64,000 nt of DNA from Macropodus opercularis (taxonomy: Eukaryota; Chordata; Actinopteri; Anabantiformes; Osphronemidae). The first letter of the stretch is position 1. Every line of letters begins with the position of its first letter. The stretch covers positions 18,435,001-18,499,000 of the forward strand of contig CM061106.1 of NCBI GenBank assembly GCA_030770545.1, read 5' to 3'. Under the pieces are notes generated by a model. The model had not been told where the DNA came from. It searched no databases and saw only the letters and a program-made list of their open reading frames with translations. The position numbers and the translations under genes were made by a program. Shown one piece after another: positions 29,520-42,628 of the stretch.

Positions 29520-31296
29520 TTAAGCATGGCAAGCGTTCTTCATTGCAATGGCAGCAATAGCATCATCAGTGGATGTTTGTGTAAGCGTGTATTCATTGCG
29601 GTGTGTGTGTCAGTGCAATCACCTCCCTCCTCAACCTCAGCTACACCATCGCCGGGTCCCGACCGGCTCCCCACCTGTCAGTGTGCCCCCGCAGAAACAT
29701 TCTGCGGACAGTCAGCTGGTCTGAGTCCCTCTTCCTTGCAGTACGGACACCATCCCTCAGTGGTTTGGCAGTTTCAAGCCCAATGTCCTTCTTAACAACA
29801 CTTAAAGCATGTTTCTCGGCCATGTCATTTTTCCTGCGCGACCTCGTCCTCCTCTGGTGTAGCCTCTTCCCCGACCGCGGTTCTGTTGTGCGAATGCCTG
29901 ATACATGGTTATAGCTGCCAGATGTAACTCTTTTCTGTCTTCATTTTCCTTTTCTTCTTTCTGTCACAACAGTTGCTGGAAAGCATGATCTGCATGACGT
30001 CGAACGTCATCCAATCTCGCTCTAGTATCATCACCAATGCAGGTCTGACGGGTCAGCTTTGCCACTTCGGGTAAAAGGCCCTTCAGTAAATAGTCAGTTA
30101 GGCGCATTTCCCAGGCACTGGGGTTATCGCCAGGCTGATCAGGTCGGGTGTCTGATGAATGCCTCCCTTAGGCGATGGAGGAAATCATTAAACGATTCAC
30201 CGTCTCTTTGTCTGCAGCTCGTGACTTTCCCAATGTTCATTTCTGACAGGGAATACGTTTTATGCCCGCACACAGTCTCTCTACTGCAGCACGGTACAGG
30301 TCGTTGGCCCCATCAGTCCATGTTGAAGCAACACTGCGGATGTGGGAATCTGGCAGACGTTTGTTAAGTTTGTACATGTCCCCTGGCTTGACTTTGAATG
30401 TCAGCAGCCGTCTGATTTCAGAAACTGTTGGGCGAAACTCTCTGAAGAAAACACAAATCACAAAAAGTCTTTACCGGACAGATATGGATCAGGCAGATTT
30501 TGTCCACCATTTCTGACATCATCATCCATCCAGGGACGGAACACAAGCTGCGTTCCTTGTGGCTCCGCAACCTCTACCATAGGCATGGTTATAACTGAAT
30601 CAGTTTTGGCCTGTCTGGTTCTTTTCGCAATCGGGCCGAAGTGTCAGTGGTCCACACCTGTGTCTGCAGTGGAACCTGCTCCTCCTGCAGCTCTGTGCAC
30701 TTCTTCTGTGGTTGAATAGGACTTTGAAACAGCTGTGGTTGCAACGGTGGTAACAGTTGCAGGGCAGGTGGACTTTGAAGCTGTTGTTGCTGTTGCAGTG
30801 GTTGCAGGACAGACGGGTCTGGTTGCTGCTGTTGTTTTTATTGTGGTTGCAGGACAGTTGGGCAGGAATCCAGGTCTGGGTCCAGCTTCAGCGCAGTGAT
30901 CTGGGGATAAAGAGAAGACGTACTGGGACAGTATGGTGGTGGCTGTTTGCAGGGTGCAGAATTATTCTCTGTTCTACTTTCAACTGTAGTCATTTCCTTT
31001 TGCAGTCGTTTTCTCTCTCTAGTTTCAGCTTCATCTTTCCATTGTTGCCAGCATTTTCTATGCTTTTCCACATTATCTAAATCTTTTGACTTCAAATTCT
31101 TTCTTTTTCTCAACTTTTGTTTGTTTTCTTTCAGTTTGTCAATTTGATTCATCTTTAATGAACCACCCTCTAGGAACCCATATTGTTTTGTCCACACAGA
31201 AAGACAACTGATACCATCGTCTCCATATTTCTTCGTCATGATGTCCACAATGGGACCCTGTGGCTGCAAGCCATCTTTACCATTACTGCTCCCCAT
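29520..31296 (-). pseudogene. Retroviral gag of a second family, nearly full-length, broken
   Basis: The ATG at 31296 begins MGSSNGKDGLQPQGPIVDI, with Gly2. The first 152 codons include a Lys/Glu-rich helical region (KENKQKLRKRKNLKSKDL) and a Pro-rich tail. Capsid-like blocks follow in shifted frames (30461-30237: FRPTVSEIRRLLTFKVKPGD, VASTWTDGANDLYRAAVERL; near 30200: RDGESFNDFLHRLREAF). Near 29730 a nucleocapsid zinc knuckle reads CPYCKEEGLRPADC, where the usual His is Leu. The MA-CA-NC order and single knuckle resemble gamma/epsilon-type Gag. Multiple frameshifts inactivate it. Confidence 0.7.
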
Positions 31297-31410
31297 AGTG
31301 CAGCACTATGCGTAGAGTCACAGAAGTCTCTGCGAAAATTCGATGCCAAATGAATGTGTTCACCGACTAACACTCATATCAGTGCCATATTATAATATAA
31401 TATATATTAT
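31297..31410. other. Leader remnant and AT-rich simple sequence
   Basis: The stretch upstream (in minus orientation) of the gag ATG ends in a TATAATATAATATATATTAT run at 31380-31405. It is cut by LTR-G sequence at 31411. No primer site or LTR of the gag element is visible. Confidence 0.5.
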
Positions 31411-31850
31411 ATTTATATTATAAATGGAGGGCGCTGTGGTGCTGTCCTGTTTTTGTTCTTCTTTTGTCCCTATATCTTGTGTCATGTGTTCATGTAATTA
31501 TTACATGCATCTCTTTCTTGTTTCCTGTCTTGTAATGTATTTAAGTTCCTGTTCTGTCCTGGTCATGTCATGCTGTCGTTATTATTGTATCTGTGCATAT
31601 TGTATGTTTTTAATCATTTCCCTGTTCGTAAGTGTGTGTTTAATAAATTCATTAAAGTCTTAGTCTTGTCCTGGTTGTGCGTTTGGGTTCAGTCCTTGTC
31701 AGTCCTGTCAGGTAGAAGCAGTCTAATTACTGGCCTCATAACCCCGGTGTTCAAGTACAGCGGTTCTCTGGCGCCATCTTGTGGCGCAGATGGGAACTGC
31801 AGAGTAGGTCCTAGCTCTGCCCTCTACTCCCTTTGTACGTCTTATTTTAT
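31411..31850 (+). mobile_element. LTR-G fragment with internal deletion
   Basis: The stretch starts GGAGGGCGCTGTGGTGCTGTC and keeps the TGTATTTAAG, AATAAATTCATTAAAGTC and GGCGCCATCTTGTGG motifs. It lacks about 350 bp present in the copy at 7122-7911. A Penelope endonuclease fragment follows, as at 7912. The LTR-G/Penelope junction is therefore an inherited unit. Confidence 0.7.
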
Positions 31851-32190
31851 ATATGCAGTTCAGTGCAATGAAAAGTGCTTAGAACTATACACTGGTAAAA
31901 CCAAACAACCATTACACAAGAGGATGACCCAGCACAGGAGGAACAACATGTCAGGACCAGTATCTAGTAGTGTATCTCTGCCTAAAAGATGAAGGCCACT
32001 CATTTGAAGATAACAACGTTCACATTATGGACCATTATTATTATTACATTTAGGTATGAGTTTAAAATGCATTTCTAGCACTTTTTCTTAAGTAGTGCTT
32101 ATTTGGTCAAATATACACAGAACAGGCGATTCTAAGCGTTTTGGCACTGTTTCCAGTGACAGTGATTAATTTAGCTGCTGCATCTTTTAT
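31851..32190 (+). pseudogene. Penelope-like GIY-YIG fragment joined to repeat R
   Basis: The frame reads YAVQCNEKCLELYTGKTKQP and LHKRMTQHRRNN up to HIMD, then enters inverted repeat R at the same base as in the copy at 8097. Here R continues longer (to TTTAGCTGCTGCATCTTTTA near 32190) and the rest of the endonuclease is missing. It shares its left insertion point with 8097. Confidence 0.7.
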
Positions 32191-32462
32191 TCTGTTATCA
32201 TTGTGTGGGGGTGTGCGCGTAAAACAGAGCATAGTGCAGCTGAGGCTCTTCCTCCACTGTTGATGTACTGTCCTGCCCACACTCATGTCAAATTTCTACT
32301 GACAACTCTTGTGAATAAAAAGCTGAACCAGGAGGAGTTCGGTGGAGTTGGCTGAGCTCCCCTTGTACAAGTAAAACTTTGCGCGACTCCTATATATTAT
32401 TTCACTGTTATTGAACTGTATCTCCAGGTGTAATCAGCACTGTTGGTGATTTAAACCCAACA
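32191..32462 (+). mobile_element. ERV-Tyr LTR, 5'-truncated
   Basis: The stretch carries ATTGTGTGGGGGTGTGCGCG, GCATAGTGCAGCTGAGGC, GACAACTCTTGTGAATAAAA and ends AACCCAACA, followed by GTGTC. It is the third place where this LTR end meets the same flank, so it was copied together with it. Confidence 0.8.
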
Positions 32463-32890
32463 GTGTCATACAAACTACCTGGCTGAAGGGAGAATGTGTG
32501 ATAAGGTCCAACCATACGATGAGATGGGAAGATCAGTGTGAGTGAAAACCTGTGTGTGAATGAGCCCATTGAAAGTTTAAGCACTGTGAATCTAGAAAAC
32601 CACAGGGAACAAAATGGGAAAGTTAAAAGTCTTATCAGGTTGGTCTGTTGGCCAAATGGAACATGCATTTAGACAGCAGGGGTGGCTAAACCACTGTGTT
32701 ACAATATATAAGAAGCTCTTGTGTTTACATCGATCAGAAAATGGTGGTTCGCTGTAGGTGGTCTTCCTCATGCCGGCACGTGCTAAACATTGAGCTGGTT
32801 CATTACACCAAAATGCTCCTCTAGTTTTCTCACTATGGTCCAGCATTTGATTTTCCTATAATATTTTGGTGTCAGAAGTGGGATGGACAG
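32463..32890 (+). mobile_element. LTR-like region with tRNA-Leu primer site, second copy
   Basis: The stretch matches 23993-24416, including ACAATATATAAGAAGCTC and the primer site TGGTGTCAGAAGTGGGAT at 32867-32884. A 13-bp insert (AAAATGGTGG region near 32738) and small indels distinguish it. Confidence 0.6.
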
Positions 32891-32984
32891 TCTGCTGACT
32901 GACACCTGAGACCAGATGATGGTCTGATGGTTACAGCCGGCACAAGCGAAAGGTTCCTCTAAACAGAAAAAGGAGGACTGGATT

Positions 32985-33290
32985 CTCGCCTGATGTTCAG
33001 GACAGGAGGCGAACAGCAGATGCTCCGTTCACAGTGAGTACAGTGTTATGAACCATCTTTTACGTTGATCACATGAAAACTGCATTTACGTCACAGTATT
33101 TTATGATGAACCTGTAACATTAACTCATGGTTGAGGCTATAGCCAATAACAATCCTCTCTGTGATGCTCAAGCTGCGGCTAAAGTCAGTTTGATCATTCC
33201 ATGATGACAATGATGAACTAATAATTATTAGTTAAGAGGTTTTAGACTGAAAATGCAGCTGTTTAGAACAAATGCTTGGGGTTTGGGAAA
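32985..33290. other. Third, diverged copy of the first-exon/intron block
   Basis: TCCGTTCACAGTGAGTACAG could be a splice donor. 33090-33250 is similar to 19570-19740 (TTTTATGATGAACCTGTAAC, ATTCCATGATGACAATGATG, GTTTTAGACTGAAAATGCAG). The TATA element itself is not found here. It suggests an older duplicated gene family in the region. Confidence 0.4.
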
Positions 33291-34389
33291 GGAGGCGGAC
33301 AGTGGACATGTAGAAATAGTGGTACGATGATATTATATAAATGTATAAATAATTATCCCATTGTTATCATTGAAAGTGAAAGATTTGATAGAATAATAAA
33401 AATATTTATATGGGAGTAATTTATCAGATATTACTAGTGCGTATCTTGGATGAAGGATATTGATGCAACATCTCTCTGGCCCGGAATTTCGCCCTAAATT
33501 GTGTTTCGGGAAAAAAAACCCAACACAGAAAAAGCAATTAAAAAATTCACAGGTGATGAGTTAATTGGCTTCTGCAGTCCTTAGAATATTAAATTCCTGC
33601 GTATGAGGAAGGAAACATTCTGGGACCAGCATTCAGGGGGATCCCTCATATACCTGATAGGCATTGTTGTAACCTGTGTGGTCGAGGTCGTGGCACACAA
33701 CAGAGGTCAGCATGATCTGCAGGACAGTGCAGTCTATCTTACTTCTCAGGTCAGTCAGACAGATCAAACCGTACATCTGTTTAAAGGCAGGGCCACAGTG
33801 AAGGACAGAATGGGAGCAGCAGATGTTCTGAGCACATCATTTGGAAAAAGAAGTAGGATATATGATAGCAAGGCCATGTTCTAGTCCCCTTTTATTCTAG
33901 AGCTTTACCAAATTTGTATGAAATGATTTAAACCTGCTCACACTCTTGGTCTGAAACTGTCGAATGAACATAAAGGCCAAGAGGAAAGGACATCTATGGT
34001 AATGGTAAATCTCAATGCAGGCCGAGAGACGAGGAAGCACCCAGTGAAAAGCCATTTAAGACGTTAAAGGTTTTAAAACAGGAAGAGCAAAAGACAGAAT
34101 GGCTTTGAGCGTCAGAGGCCGAATGGGAATCAAGGAAGCAGATGGAGACTGCGGTGCGTTGACATAGAAAATAACATGGTCATCCTGAGCACACATTCCC
34201 TGACAGAGCGGTTGCCACGGAGAGGGCAGAGCGACCCAAGCAGCAGCTAGAGAAGGAAGCAGCTGGAAGTCGGTTGCCTGTCACCCAAGTTGGAATGATC
34301 AAGATCTAACAAATAGACAGAAGAGGGAGAAGCCTGTACGAACAAGCAGAGAGTAGAGGAGACATTAGATGAAGTTTGAAGTATTGAAT
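33291..34389. other. Spacer before copy 2; one short membrane-type frame
   Basis: I find no match elsewhere in the window. A 93-codon frame at 33603-33884 includes a hydrophobic segment (LIYLIGIVVTCVVEVVA) that could span a membrane. It has no recognisable family and may be an envelope remnant. A/G-rich sequence (GACAGAAGAGGGAGAAG) occurs near 34320. Copy 2 similarity begins at 34390. Confidence 0.35.
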
Positions 34390-35321
34390 TTGATTAGACT
34401 CACTTACAGGTATTCAGATATATGATCTGTACAAAGATTTCATATACAAATATGATATAATGTGTAACATAGAAATTATGATTTTGGTTATTAAATGTAT
34501 TACATCGTGAAGATGACATCTTCTTAATACAGTTTAACATATGAAGTAAAAGGTCAATGACGACTGATCGGTGTCAGTGAATCAGAATAAATTCTCTGTG
34601 CACAAGGTTATTAAAAGGGAAATACAGATTGGTTATATTAATAGTGAAATATTATAGTGCCTATAAAATGACTGAATTTGCAATATGTGGCCAATTTAAG
34701 CATCTTATTAACTGCTTAGTAAAACAATCAGTGTTCCATTACAGTCATGTTACTGTCCACCTGAAAAACATGAACAAAATACAACTTTTTATTGATGAGC
34801 TACCTTTTGGTCTCCACTAATGTCAAATAATAAAGCAAATAATAAAGGCATGTTGATGAGTGAGGAATCTCAGTGGATCAGTCAAGATAAACATTATTCT
34901 ATTTCACCAAAAGTCGCAATTTCTTCCATTGTTATTAAAATCCCATATTGAATACATTGGCATTGTGGTAGCAATTGGTATAGTATCATCCATCTCTTCA
35001 CATGCCAGTAATATCTTTCTAAACTCATTATTATGAAATTTCCCTAAATCAAAGAGGCAGCTTTAAAGCCACAGAGCACATGACCATGTACCTCCAGTTT
35101 TTTCGACTGCAGGACTTTCCCCGGCCTCAATGGGGATGTTCTTCCCCAGACCCTGCAGCCTGAGACATGCCATCAATAAGGTCATAAGTAATTACACATC
35201 CCATCTATAATTGTTTTGGACAAAATCGAAATTTCTTGGCTTTGCACTATAAATTTGATGTTCTTGTGATCACAGTTGACTGACTTTTTCAATCTGACTT
35301 TTGGACATGTCACCATACAAG

Positions 35322-35921
35322 TACAGTGGTACCTCGAGATATGAGTTTAATTCGTTCCAGAACCGAGCTCGTAAGTCAATCGGCTCGTATCTCAAACGAA
35401 TTTCTCCCATTTAAAATAACTGAATTCGATTTAATCCGTTCCGGACCTATGAAAAATCCCCAAACCATTGTAAATTATGAATAAAGATATGTTTTTAAAT
35501 AACAAATAAACATGTATAATTAACAAATACATAACAAAATATAAAATAAAGAAATAAAAGAGTTATTTAGCATAATAGTCTTACTTTGGAGACAGACGAG
35601 TGCGGCTAACGAAGGTGAACGGCAAGGAGGAGGGAGGGGCGAAGGGATGTAGGCACTCTAGACACGCACGTAAACGGCGCTTTTTTAGAACTTAAAACTA
35701 TTTTCGTAACTTTAAAACTAAAACTACACTTTCCTTATTTCAAATGAAAGAAAAAACTTAAAACAATGCACTTAACGCGCGCCAACTAGCGGGACGCTCC
35801 GGAAACACGGCTCGTATCTCGGATTTGGGCTCGTATCTTGAACGAAAATATGGCCCGAGCTCCGGCTCGTATCTCAAAAAACTCGTATGTTAGGCTGCTC
35901 GTATGTCGAGGTTCCACTGTA
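35322..35921. mobile_element. Tc1/mariner-type MITE, copy 2
   Basis: It is the same insertion as 933-1532, with the same TA duplications. I noticed one substitution (35879). It was carried along by the large duplication and is not an independent insertion. Confidence 0.88.
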
Positions 35922-35933
35922 CAAGTACCAATC

Positions 35934-36756
35934 AGTCAGAATGTTCTCAATTGTCCTCTGTTAGGCAGTAATGTTATCGCAAAGATTATCAGATCAAATA
36001 AGCAATACTATGACAGGCATGTGAAAGGTGCCATACTGCAGCCAGGGGACCGAGTACTGGTAAGAAACCTGTCTGAGCGGGGCGGCTCAGGTAAGCTCCG
36101 TGCATACTGGGAAGAGAGTGTTGTCGAGTTGTGGAAAGGGTTGGCGATGGTCCTGTGTATAGAGTGCAGGCAGAGACTGGAAAGAAAACCCTTTGTGTCC
36201 TGCACCGAAACCTATTGTTGTATATAAATGACTTGCCTTTGGAACCTGTAGAGCACAACCAGCGCGCGCCTAAAACAGAGTGCGAACCAAGAAACAGACA
36301 AGTGCAAAGCACAGGAACAACAAAGCAGGAATCTGACCATTTCAATGAAGGCGGGGAATATACGTACTGCCTCAGAACCATACAAGTGTATGAAAGGAGA
36401 ACGGCTGGACCTTGTATACCTCAGGCAACACCACACATTGAGCTTAGACCTGTAGCTCCACAGTTTCAGCCGAGACAAGCAGAGGATATGTTTGTCACTG
36501 AGACAGATGAAGTACAGCAGCAGAGGGCAACAGAACCACCGCAGAACCAAGTGACAGATAAAGCTGTTGATGCTATGGATTCTGTGGTGCAAGGAGGTGA
36601 AGAGCAGTAGTGCCACCACAGGAAGACATCACATCTCTCAGGAGGTCAACCAGAATAATGAAACCTCGTGAAATGTTCACATATGACCATTTAGGACAAC
36701 CCTCATATCAACCATGGAGACCAGGAACAAATCTGATGTTCACCTATGTGCCTTAG
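35934..36756 (+). pseudogene. Ty3/gypsy pol C-terminus, copy 2
   Basis: It has the same content and frameshifts as 1545-2427. A 60-bp deletion in the Gln-rich tail (between AGAGGGCA and ACAGAACC) keeps the frame. No catalytic region is present. Confidence 0.8.
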
Positions 36757-37124
36757 CCGATGTCAGTTTCTCCAACTGGCCATGAATGTTTCTACCCACA
36801 GTGTTTTTTGCAGCCCGTGTATCACTTGCTGTTGGTCCAGACTTCCCTAGGTCTGGTGCACGTGCATTTTGGACCAAAAGAACATTAATTTGCCTGCTTT
36901 CGTTTTACGTGTGAAACATATATGACCTAAAAACAATACTGGAAGTGCTTGCATTACGATGATGCAGCTCAAGCAATCACTCTTACTGGATACTGTGCCA
37001 AAACGCTTAGAATCGCCTATTCTGTCCATTCGAGACCAAAAAGGGAAAAGTGATACAAATGCATTTTAAATGTGTTTGCCTGCTTTAGTCTTCTATTGGG
37101 ACCATTTAGCCCAAATAACCCGCA

Positions 37125-37869
37125 GCGCTGACTCACCTGGAGGCCGCCGGAATCGCTGTGAGGGTCATGTTCTTTGACTTCTCCAGTGCATTCAACATCA
37201 TCTGGCCGGCACATCTGAGGGAGAAGCTGGGAGGGGCAGGAGAGGAGGGACAACTGGTGGCGTGCACAACAGACAACCTCACCAACAGGCCACAGTACGT
37301 GAGGCTACGCAACTGTGTGTCTGAGGTGGTAGTTTCCAGCACTGGGGCTCCTCAGGGGACGGTGCTCTCACTGTTCCTCTTCACACTGTTGGGTTCTCTG
37401 ACGACTCGGCCATTGTTGGCTGTGTGTCTGAGGGGAAGAGCTGGACTACAGGACAGTCATCAGGGACTTTGTGAATTGATGTGACAGCAACAACCTGTGC
37501 TTAATCAGAAGTAAAACGAAGGAGACGGTCACCAGTGAGCGTCCAGGGCTCAGACATTGAGATAGTGGACAATTTTAAGTACCTGGGTGTTCACCTCAAC
37601 CGTAAACTGGACTGGATTCACGACATGTACAAGGAGAGCTAAAGTCGCCTCCACCTGAGGAGACTGAGGTCCTTTGGAGTGAGCAGGCCTCTGTTAAGGA
37701 CTTTCTTATGACTCTGTGGTAGCCTCTGCTCTCCACTACGCTGTGGTCTGCTGAGGTACAGGCAGCACAGACTCGGACAGAAAGAGACTCAACAAGCTGA
37801 TCAGAAGGGCCAGTTCTGTCCTGGATGTCCACTGGACTTTGTGGAGGAGGTGGGTTAGAGACTGTCAGT
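37125..37869 (+). pseudogene. LINE RT fragment, copy 2
   Basis: Counterpart of 2796-3540 with the same FFDFSSAFNII and STGAPQGTVLS motifs and the same loss of the catalytic box. One base fewer near 37409 changes the downstream frame. Confidence 0.8.
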
Positions 37870-38811
37870 CAGAGTATCTTATTTTCAAACAACCCAAATA
37901 ACATATACATAAGCACCACTACGAACAAAGACAAAACCTGACCTCCCAAAAGACACACAAGGGCAACATATATACTGGTTGGCCAAACCAGTCACAAAAC
38001 AAGGGGGTCAACATTACCAATACTAACACCTAAACACTGAACAATAAACTAACCTCTTCATCTAATGTCTTCATCTAATGTCTCCTCTATAACACAGACC
38101 TCTTAGAATACAAAATTAAAAAAACAAGTAAAACAACAACAACAAAAAAGGTCCATGTGTCAACATGATAAAAGACAGAAAAAACAAGCAGAAAAAACAA
38201 CAACAACAAATAATAAAATAGAATAATACAAAAAAAAACTCATAAAGGTTACTCTTTTAGTGTGACTCATGTTATCTATATATCCATTTACATAAAAGGG
38301 CTCCCATACAAGTTAGCACACAGTAGCTCCCTACCTCCCTTTCTCATGAGAAACAGGAAAAGGCTCACTATTGGCATTGCTTGCAATAAAATGCAGCTGC
38401 TAAAATGCCATTGATGTTTTGGTGTTAGATATGATCCAAATAGAAAACTAAAGCAGGCAAACACGTTGATGACTGAATTTGCATAATGTGGCCAATTTAA
38501 GCATCTTATTAATTAACTGCCCAGTAAAACATTCAGTGTTCCATTACAGTTATGTTACTGTCCACCTGAAAAACATTAACAAAATACTATTTTTTTATTT
38601 TTTTATTTATTTAATAAAGGCATGTTGATGCGGAATCTCAATGGATCAGTCAAGATAAACATTATTCTATTTCACCAAAGGTCGCAATTTCTTCCATTCT
38701 TATTAAAATCCAATATTGAATACATTGACATTGTGGCAGCAATTGGTATAGTATCATCCATCTCTTCACATGCCAGTAATATCTTTCTAAACTCATTATT
38801 ATGAAATTTCT

Positions 38812-39693
38812 CTAAATCAAAGACGCAGCTTTAAAGCCACAGAGCACATGACCATGTATCTCCAGTTTTTCCCTGAATGAATCCACCTGATTCTTCATCG
38901 TACACGACTGCAGGAGTTTCCCCGGCCTCAATGAGGATGTTCTTCTCCAGACCCTGCAGCCTGAGACATGCCATCAATAAGGTCATAATTAATTACACAT
39001 CTCATCTATAACTGTTTTAGACAAAATCAAGATTTCTTAGATTTGCACTATAAATTTGATGTTCTCGTGATCACAGTTGACTTAATTTTTCAGCCGGACT
39101 TTTCCTGAGTATTGTTATTAAATACTGCCTACTGCCTTCTCTTATTTTACATCTTCCTACCTTTTAGGAGGATTAAGGAGCCTGCCAAACAAACAGCCCA
39201 AAATCAAACATTAAAGATACCTAGCGGTTCACTCTCGCAGACCACAGCCACCACCTCTAGCTTGTAGCAGGAGTTTGGGCTGTTGGGCTCCAGACTCGTG
39301 GAGATGTTGATGATGTTGCCTTTGGGGTTGTACAGCTCCAGTATGTCATGGGGTCCTGCCTTGGCTGCAGAGCAGAACTGATCTGGAGAAAACAGCTCTA
39401 CATTGTTTACACAATGTCTTACACTATCACGTGTATTGTCAGGCTATGAAAAATTCCTTTGACAAGTCGCTAACATTGTGGAAAACTGAAACGTGGGACA
39501 GAATGGTCACCACTTGAAAAAGCATATTACAAATACAGATCACTGTGTTCTACCTCCACAATATCAATCCATTACGCTTGTGAAGTGACTGCAGGCGTAA
39601 TAAAGCACTAAAATAAACCCTAATCAAACATCAGATCTTACCTTTGACATCCTGGGCAGGACAATCCTCATTCTGCTCGCTCTGGTCTCCCAT
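38812..39693 (-). CDS. Unidentified three-exon gene model, copy 2
   Basis: Exon 1 (39642-39693), exon 2 (39221-39382) and the candidate exon 3 (38812-38960) match copy 1, including start codon, donors and acceptors. I saw no disabling change. Both copies therefore keep the same potential 120-residue product, but the high similarity of the block means this is weak evidence of function. See 4929-5810 for the description. Confidence 0.4.
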
Positions 39694-40032
39694 TCACTGC
39701 GAAGTAGATGATTTCTGGTGGCATGTTTTTAAATAATGATAATGTTGCTTTGATCACTGCCAGTCTGGGTCTGATGTCTGTATCACCGCTTTATTTCACC
39801 GCTTATTTCCAGAAATGCTTGCTCTGTGCATTTTATAACAAAAAAAAATTACTTTAGGAAAAGTAATACAAACACATTTGAAATGTGTTTGTCAGGAGCC
39901 CTGCTACCCCAGAGTCAGCCAAGACACACCCAACTTGTGCAGCTGGTGTCCCTTATGGTAAAATGAGTCCCTATTCCAGTACAAGAGACAAAGGTAATAA
40001 CGTTTAGTGATGTTGCAGCACTGCATCCACGC

Positions 40033-40667
40033 AGACAGTTCAAGCTACATGGTGGACACATTTCTGATGCTGGCTCTGACATATCCTACATTAGTCTATA
40101 AATGGATGAAGGCTTGCGAGAAGGTTTTGTTGAGTCGGAAGTAATTCGTGCAGCACTTAAAATAAGGATGCCTGGTACATTCAGAGAGATGTTGAGTAAC
40201 AATAATGACTGTAGAAGAGTTGAAAGGGTTTTTACGCTCTCACATCAGGGAGAAAAACAATACTGAGCTCTTTCAAGAGCTAAGTTGTGCTAAACAGCAT
40301 GATAAAGAGAGCCCACAGCAGTTTCTGCGTCGTATCATGGGGTTAAACCAGCGTGTACGTTCTGAGTCACAGCAGCCGGGTGCAGAGTTTAACTATGACA
40401 GGTAACTAGTACAGGGTACATTTCTTCACACATTGTACCAAGGATTGAATGATAAGAGCAGCTATGTAAGACATGATCTTACATAGTCTCTTTTTACTGA
40501 TCTTCAGGTTAGTGATGACATCACAAAATCCACTAGAGAGGAAGCAGACCGAATCAGATGCCTTGGCCCCAGTAAAACTCAGCCAGTGACTGTTAAGCCA
40601 GCTCAGCTTGATCCAGATACTGATGCAGCAAAGCAAGACAAAGCAGACCTTAGAGAGTAGAGAGCAG
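40033..40667 (+). pseudogene. Ty3/gypsy gag fragment, copy 2
   Basis: Same content as 6150-6784, with the same stops. A minus-strand LTR-B fragment (40668-41004) and LTR-G (41005-41794) follow in the same order as in copy 1. Confidence 0.72.
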
Positions 40668-41004
40668 TCTTAGAGAGAGACAGTCTGGAAGGGACTTATC
40701 AGCCCACAACTCAGGGAGAAACGCGTAACAGAAAAAAAGTAAACCAAAGTTCTGCTGCCATGCTCTCACCATGGCCCCATGCTGTACAACAATTTTAACT
40801 AGACAGTGTCTCCCTACCTCCCTCTCTCATTACAGAAGAAAAGGCTCACTATTCTAAAATATTTCTGTAAGCAGGTATATAACTCATTCTATGATTACTT
40901 TGCTTAGTACAGATAAAAGCAAATACATATGAGGATATATCAAGTAATATGAATCACAGTTCTGTAACATGGGAAAATACCCATATAGTAGAAATTCTAT
41001 TACA

Positions 41005-41794
41005 CTATCCCAGAAGAGCCCCTGGAGGGCGCTGTGGTGCTTTCCTGTTTTTGTTCTTCTTTTGTCCCTATATCTTGTGTCATGTGTTTATGTAATTATT
41101 ATATGCATCTCTTTCTTGTTTACTCTCTTGTAATGTATTTAAGTTCTGGTTGCGTCCTGGTCTGTTGCTTATTGTGTCCTGTTTCATCTTGTCTTGCTGT
41201 CGTTGTATCGTATTGTATCTTTTTTATCATTTCCCTGTTCGTGAGTGTGGGTTCATGTTGTGTCGTGTAAATGTTATGTTGTGTCCTTGTCTGGCGTTGC
41301 CTTCCTTTTTAGGAATTACATTTGTCAAGTCTAGTCATGGGATGTTTTGTCCGGTTCTGGTCACGCTGTAGTTCATATTATCACGTCACATGCTTTTAAA
41401 CCTAGATAGGCCACATTATTATATGTAGTCAGGGAACCTTTGTTTACTTGTTTGATTTTTACTTTAGCTGCATGTGCAAAGATTTTGAATTTCTCTTTTG
41501 TTCCTTGTGTGTGTGTTTCATTCCTGTGTTTATCTTTCTGTTATGTGTGATTTTTTTGTGTTTAATAAATTCATTAAACTCTTACTCTTGTCTTGCTTGT
41601 GCGTTTGGGTTCAGTCCTTGTCAGTCCTGTCAGGTAAAAGCAGTCTAATTATTGGCTTCACAAACCCCGTGCTCTGGGTGATGGCGGTTCACTGGCGCCA
41701 TCTTGTGGCGCAGAGGCGAGCTGCAGAGTAGGTCCCAGCTCTGCACTCTACTCCCTTTGTACGTTTTGTTTTGTCTCTTTGTCGGTTTTGTAAC
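41005..41794 (+). mobile_element. LTR-G, copy 2
   Basis: Counterpart of 7122-7911 with only a few substitutions. TGTATTTAAG, AATAAATTCATTAAACTC and the terminal TTTTGTAACA are kept. Confidence 0.6.
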
Positions 41795-42283
41795 AAGTAT
41801 ATGCAGTTCAGTGCAATGAAGAGTGCTCAGATCTATACACTGGTGAAACCAAACAACCATTACACAAGAGGATGACCCAGCAAAGGAGGAACAACACATC
41901 AGGACCAGTATCTGTAGTGTATCTCCGCTTAAAACATGAAGGCCACTCTTTTGAAGATAACAACGTTCACATTATGGACCATTATTATTACATTTAGGTA
42001 TGAGTTTAAAATGCATTTCTAGCACTTTTTCTTAAGTAGTGCTTATTTGGTCAAATATACACAGAACAGGCGATTCTAAGCGTTCACATTATGGACAGAG
42101 AAGACAGGTGGTTTGAACCGGGCATTAAAGAAGCTTTACACGTACAGGTAAACAGCCACTCTCTCGAGAGGTGGAGGCCTCAGACACAACTTGTCTCCCA
42201 TCTACCATGCTGCCCTTTCAGTTATGCCCAGAAAGATCAAGACCACTTCACACGTCCCCCACAAAGGACACACTTAATGACCC
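41795..42283 (+). pseudogene. Penelope-like GIY-YIG endonuclease, copy 2
   Basis: Counterpart of 7912-8400, including the repeat R insertion and its 16-bp duplications (41964-41979 and 42081-42096). It is frameshifted in the same place. Confidence 0.75.
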
Positions 42284-42628
42284 TGTACTGGTTGGAGGAC
42301 GAGTCACGGTAGCTGAGAATTCACACCTACTTACTACCCTCAGCCCACTTTGTTACTAGAAGACTTAGTCTGTGTTGTGTAAGGTCTTAAAACCTACTTG
42401 CAAAGTCGTGAATTGGTGCTTCAGTGAAAGTGAATGTTTTAGCTGCGACGTTTTCCATTCAGTTATGAGTTTAAAATGCATTTCTAGCACCTTTTCTTAA
42501 GTAGTGTTTATTTGGTCACATACAGAACAGGCGATTCTAAGCGTTTTGACGCTGTTTTCAGTGACAGTGATTCATTTAGCTTCTGCATCTTAATGCAACC
42601 AATGCCAGTGATGTTTTCCATCCAGATA

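Noticed and set aside
30757..31147. Trp/Leu-rich plus-strand frames (LLLLLQWLQD type)
   Set aside because: Antisense of the Gln- and Lys-rich gag region beginning at 31296. No independent signal.
33603..33884. Membrane protein gene of 93 codons
   Set aside because: One hydrophobic segment only, no recognisable family and no second copy. Kept as a remark in the spacer entry.
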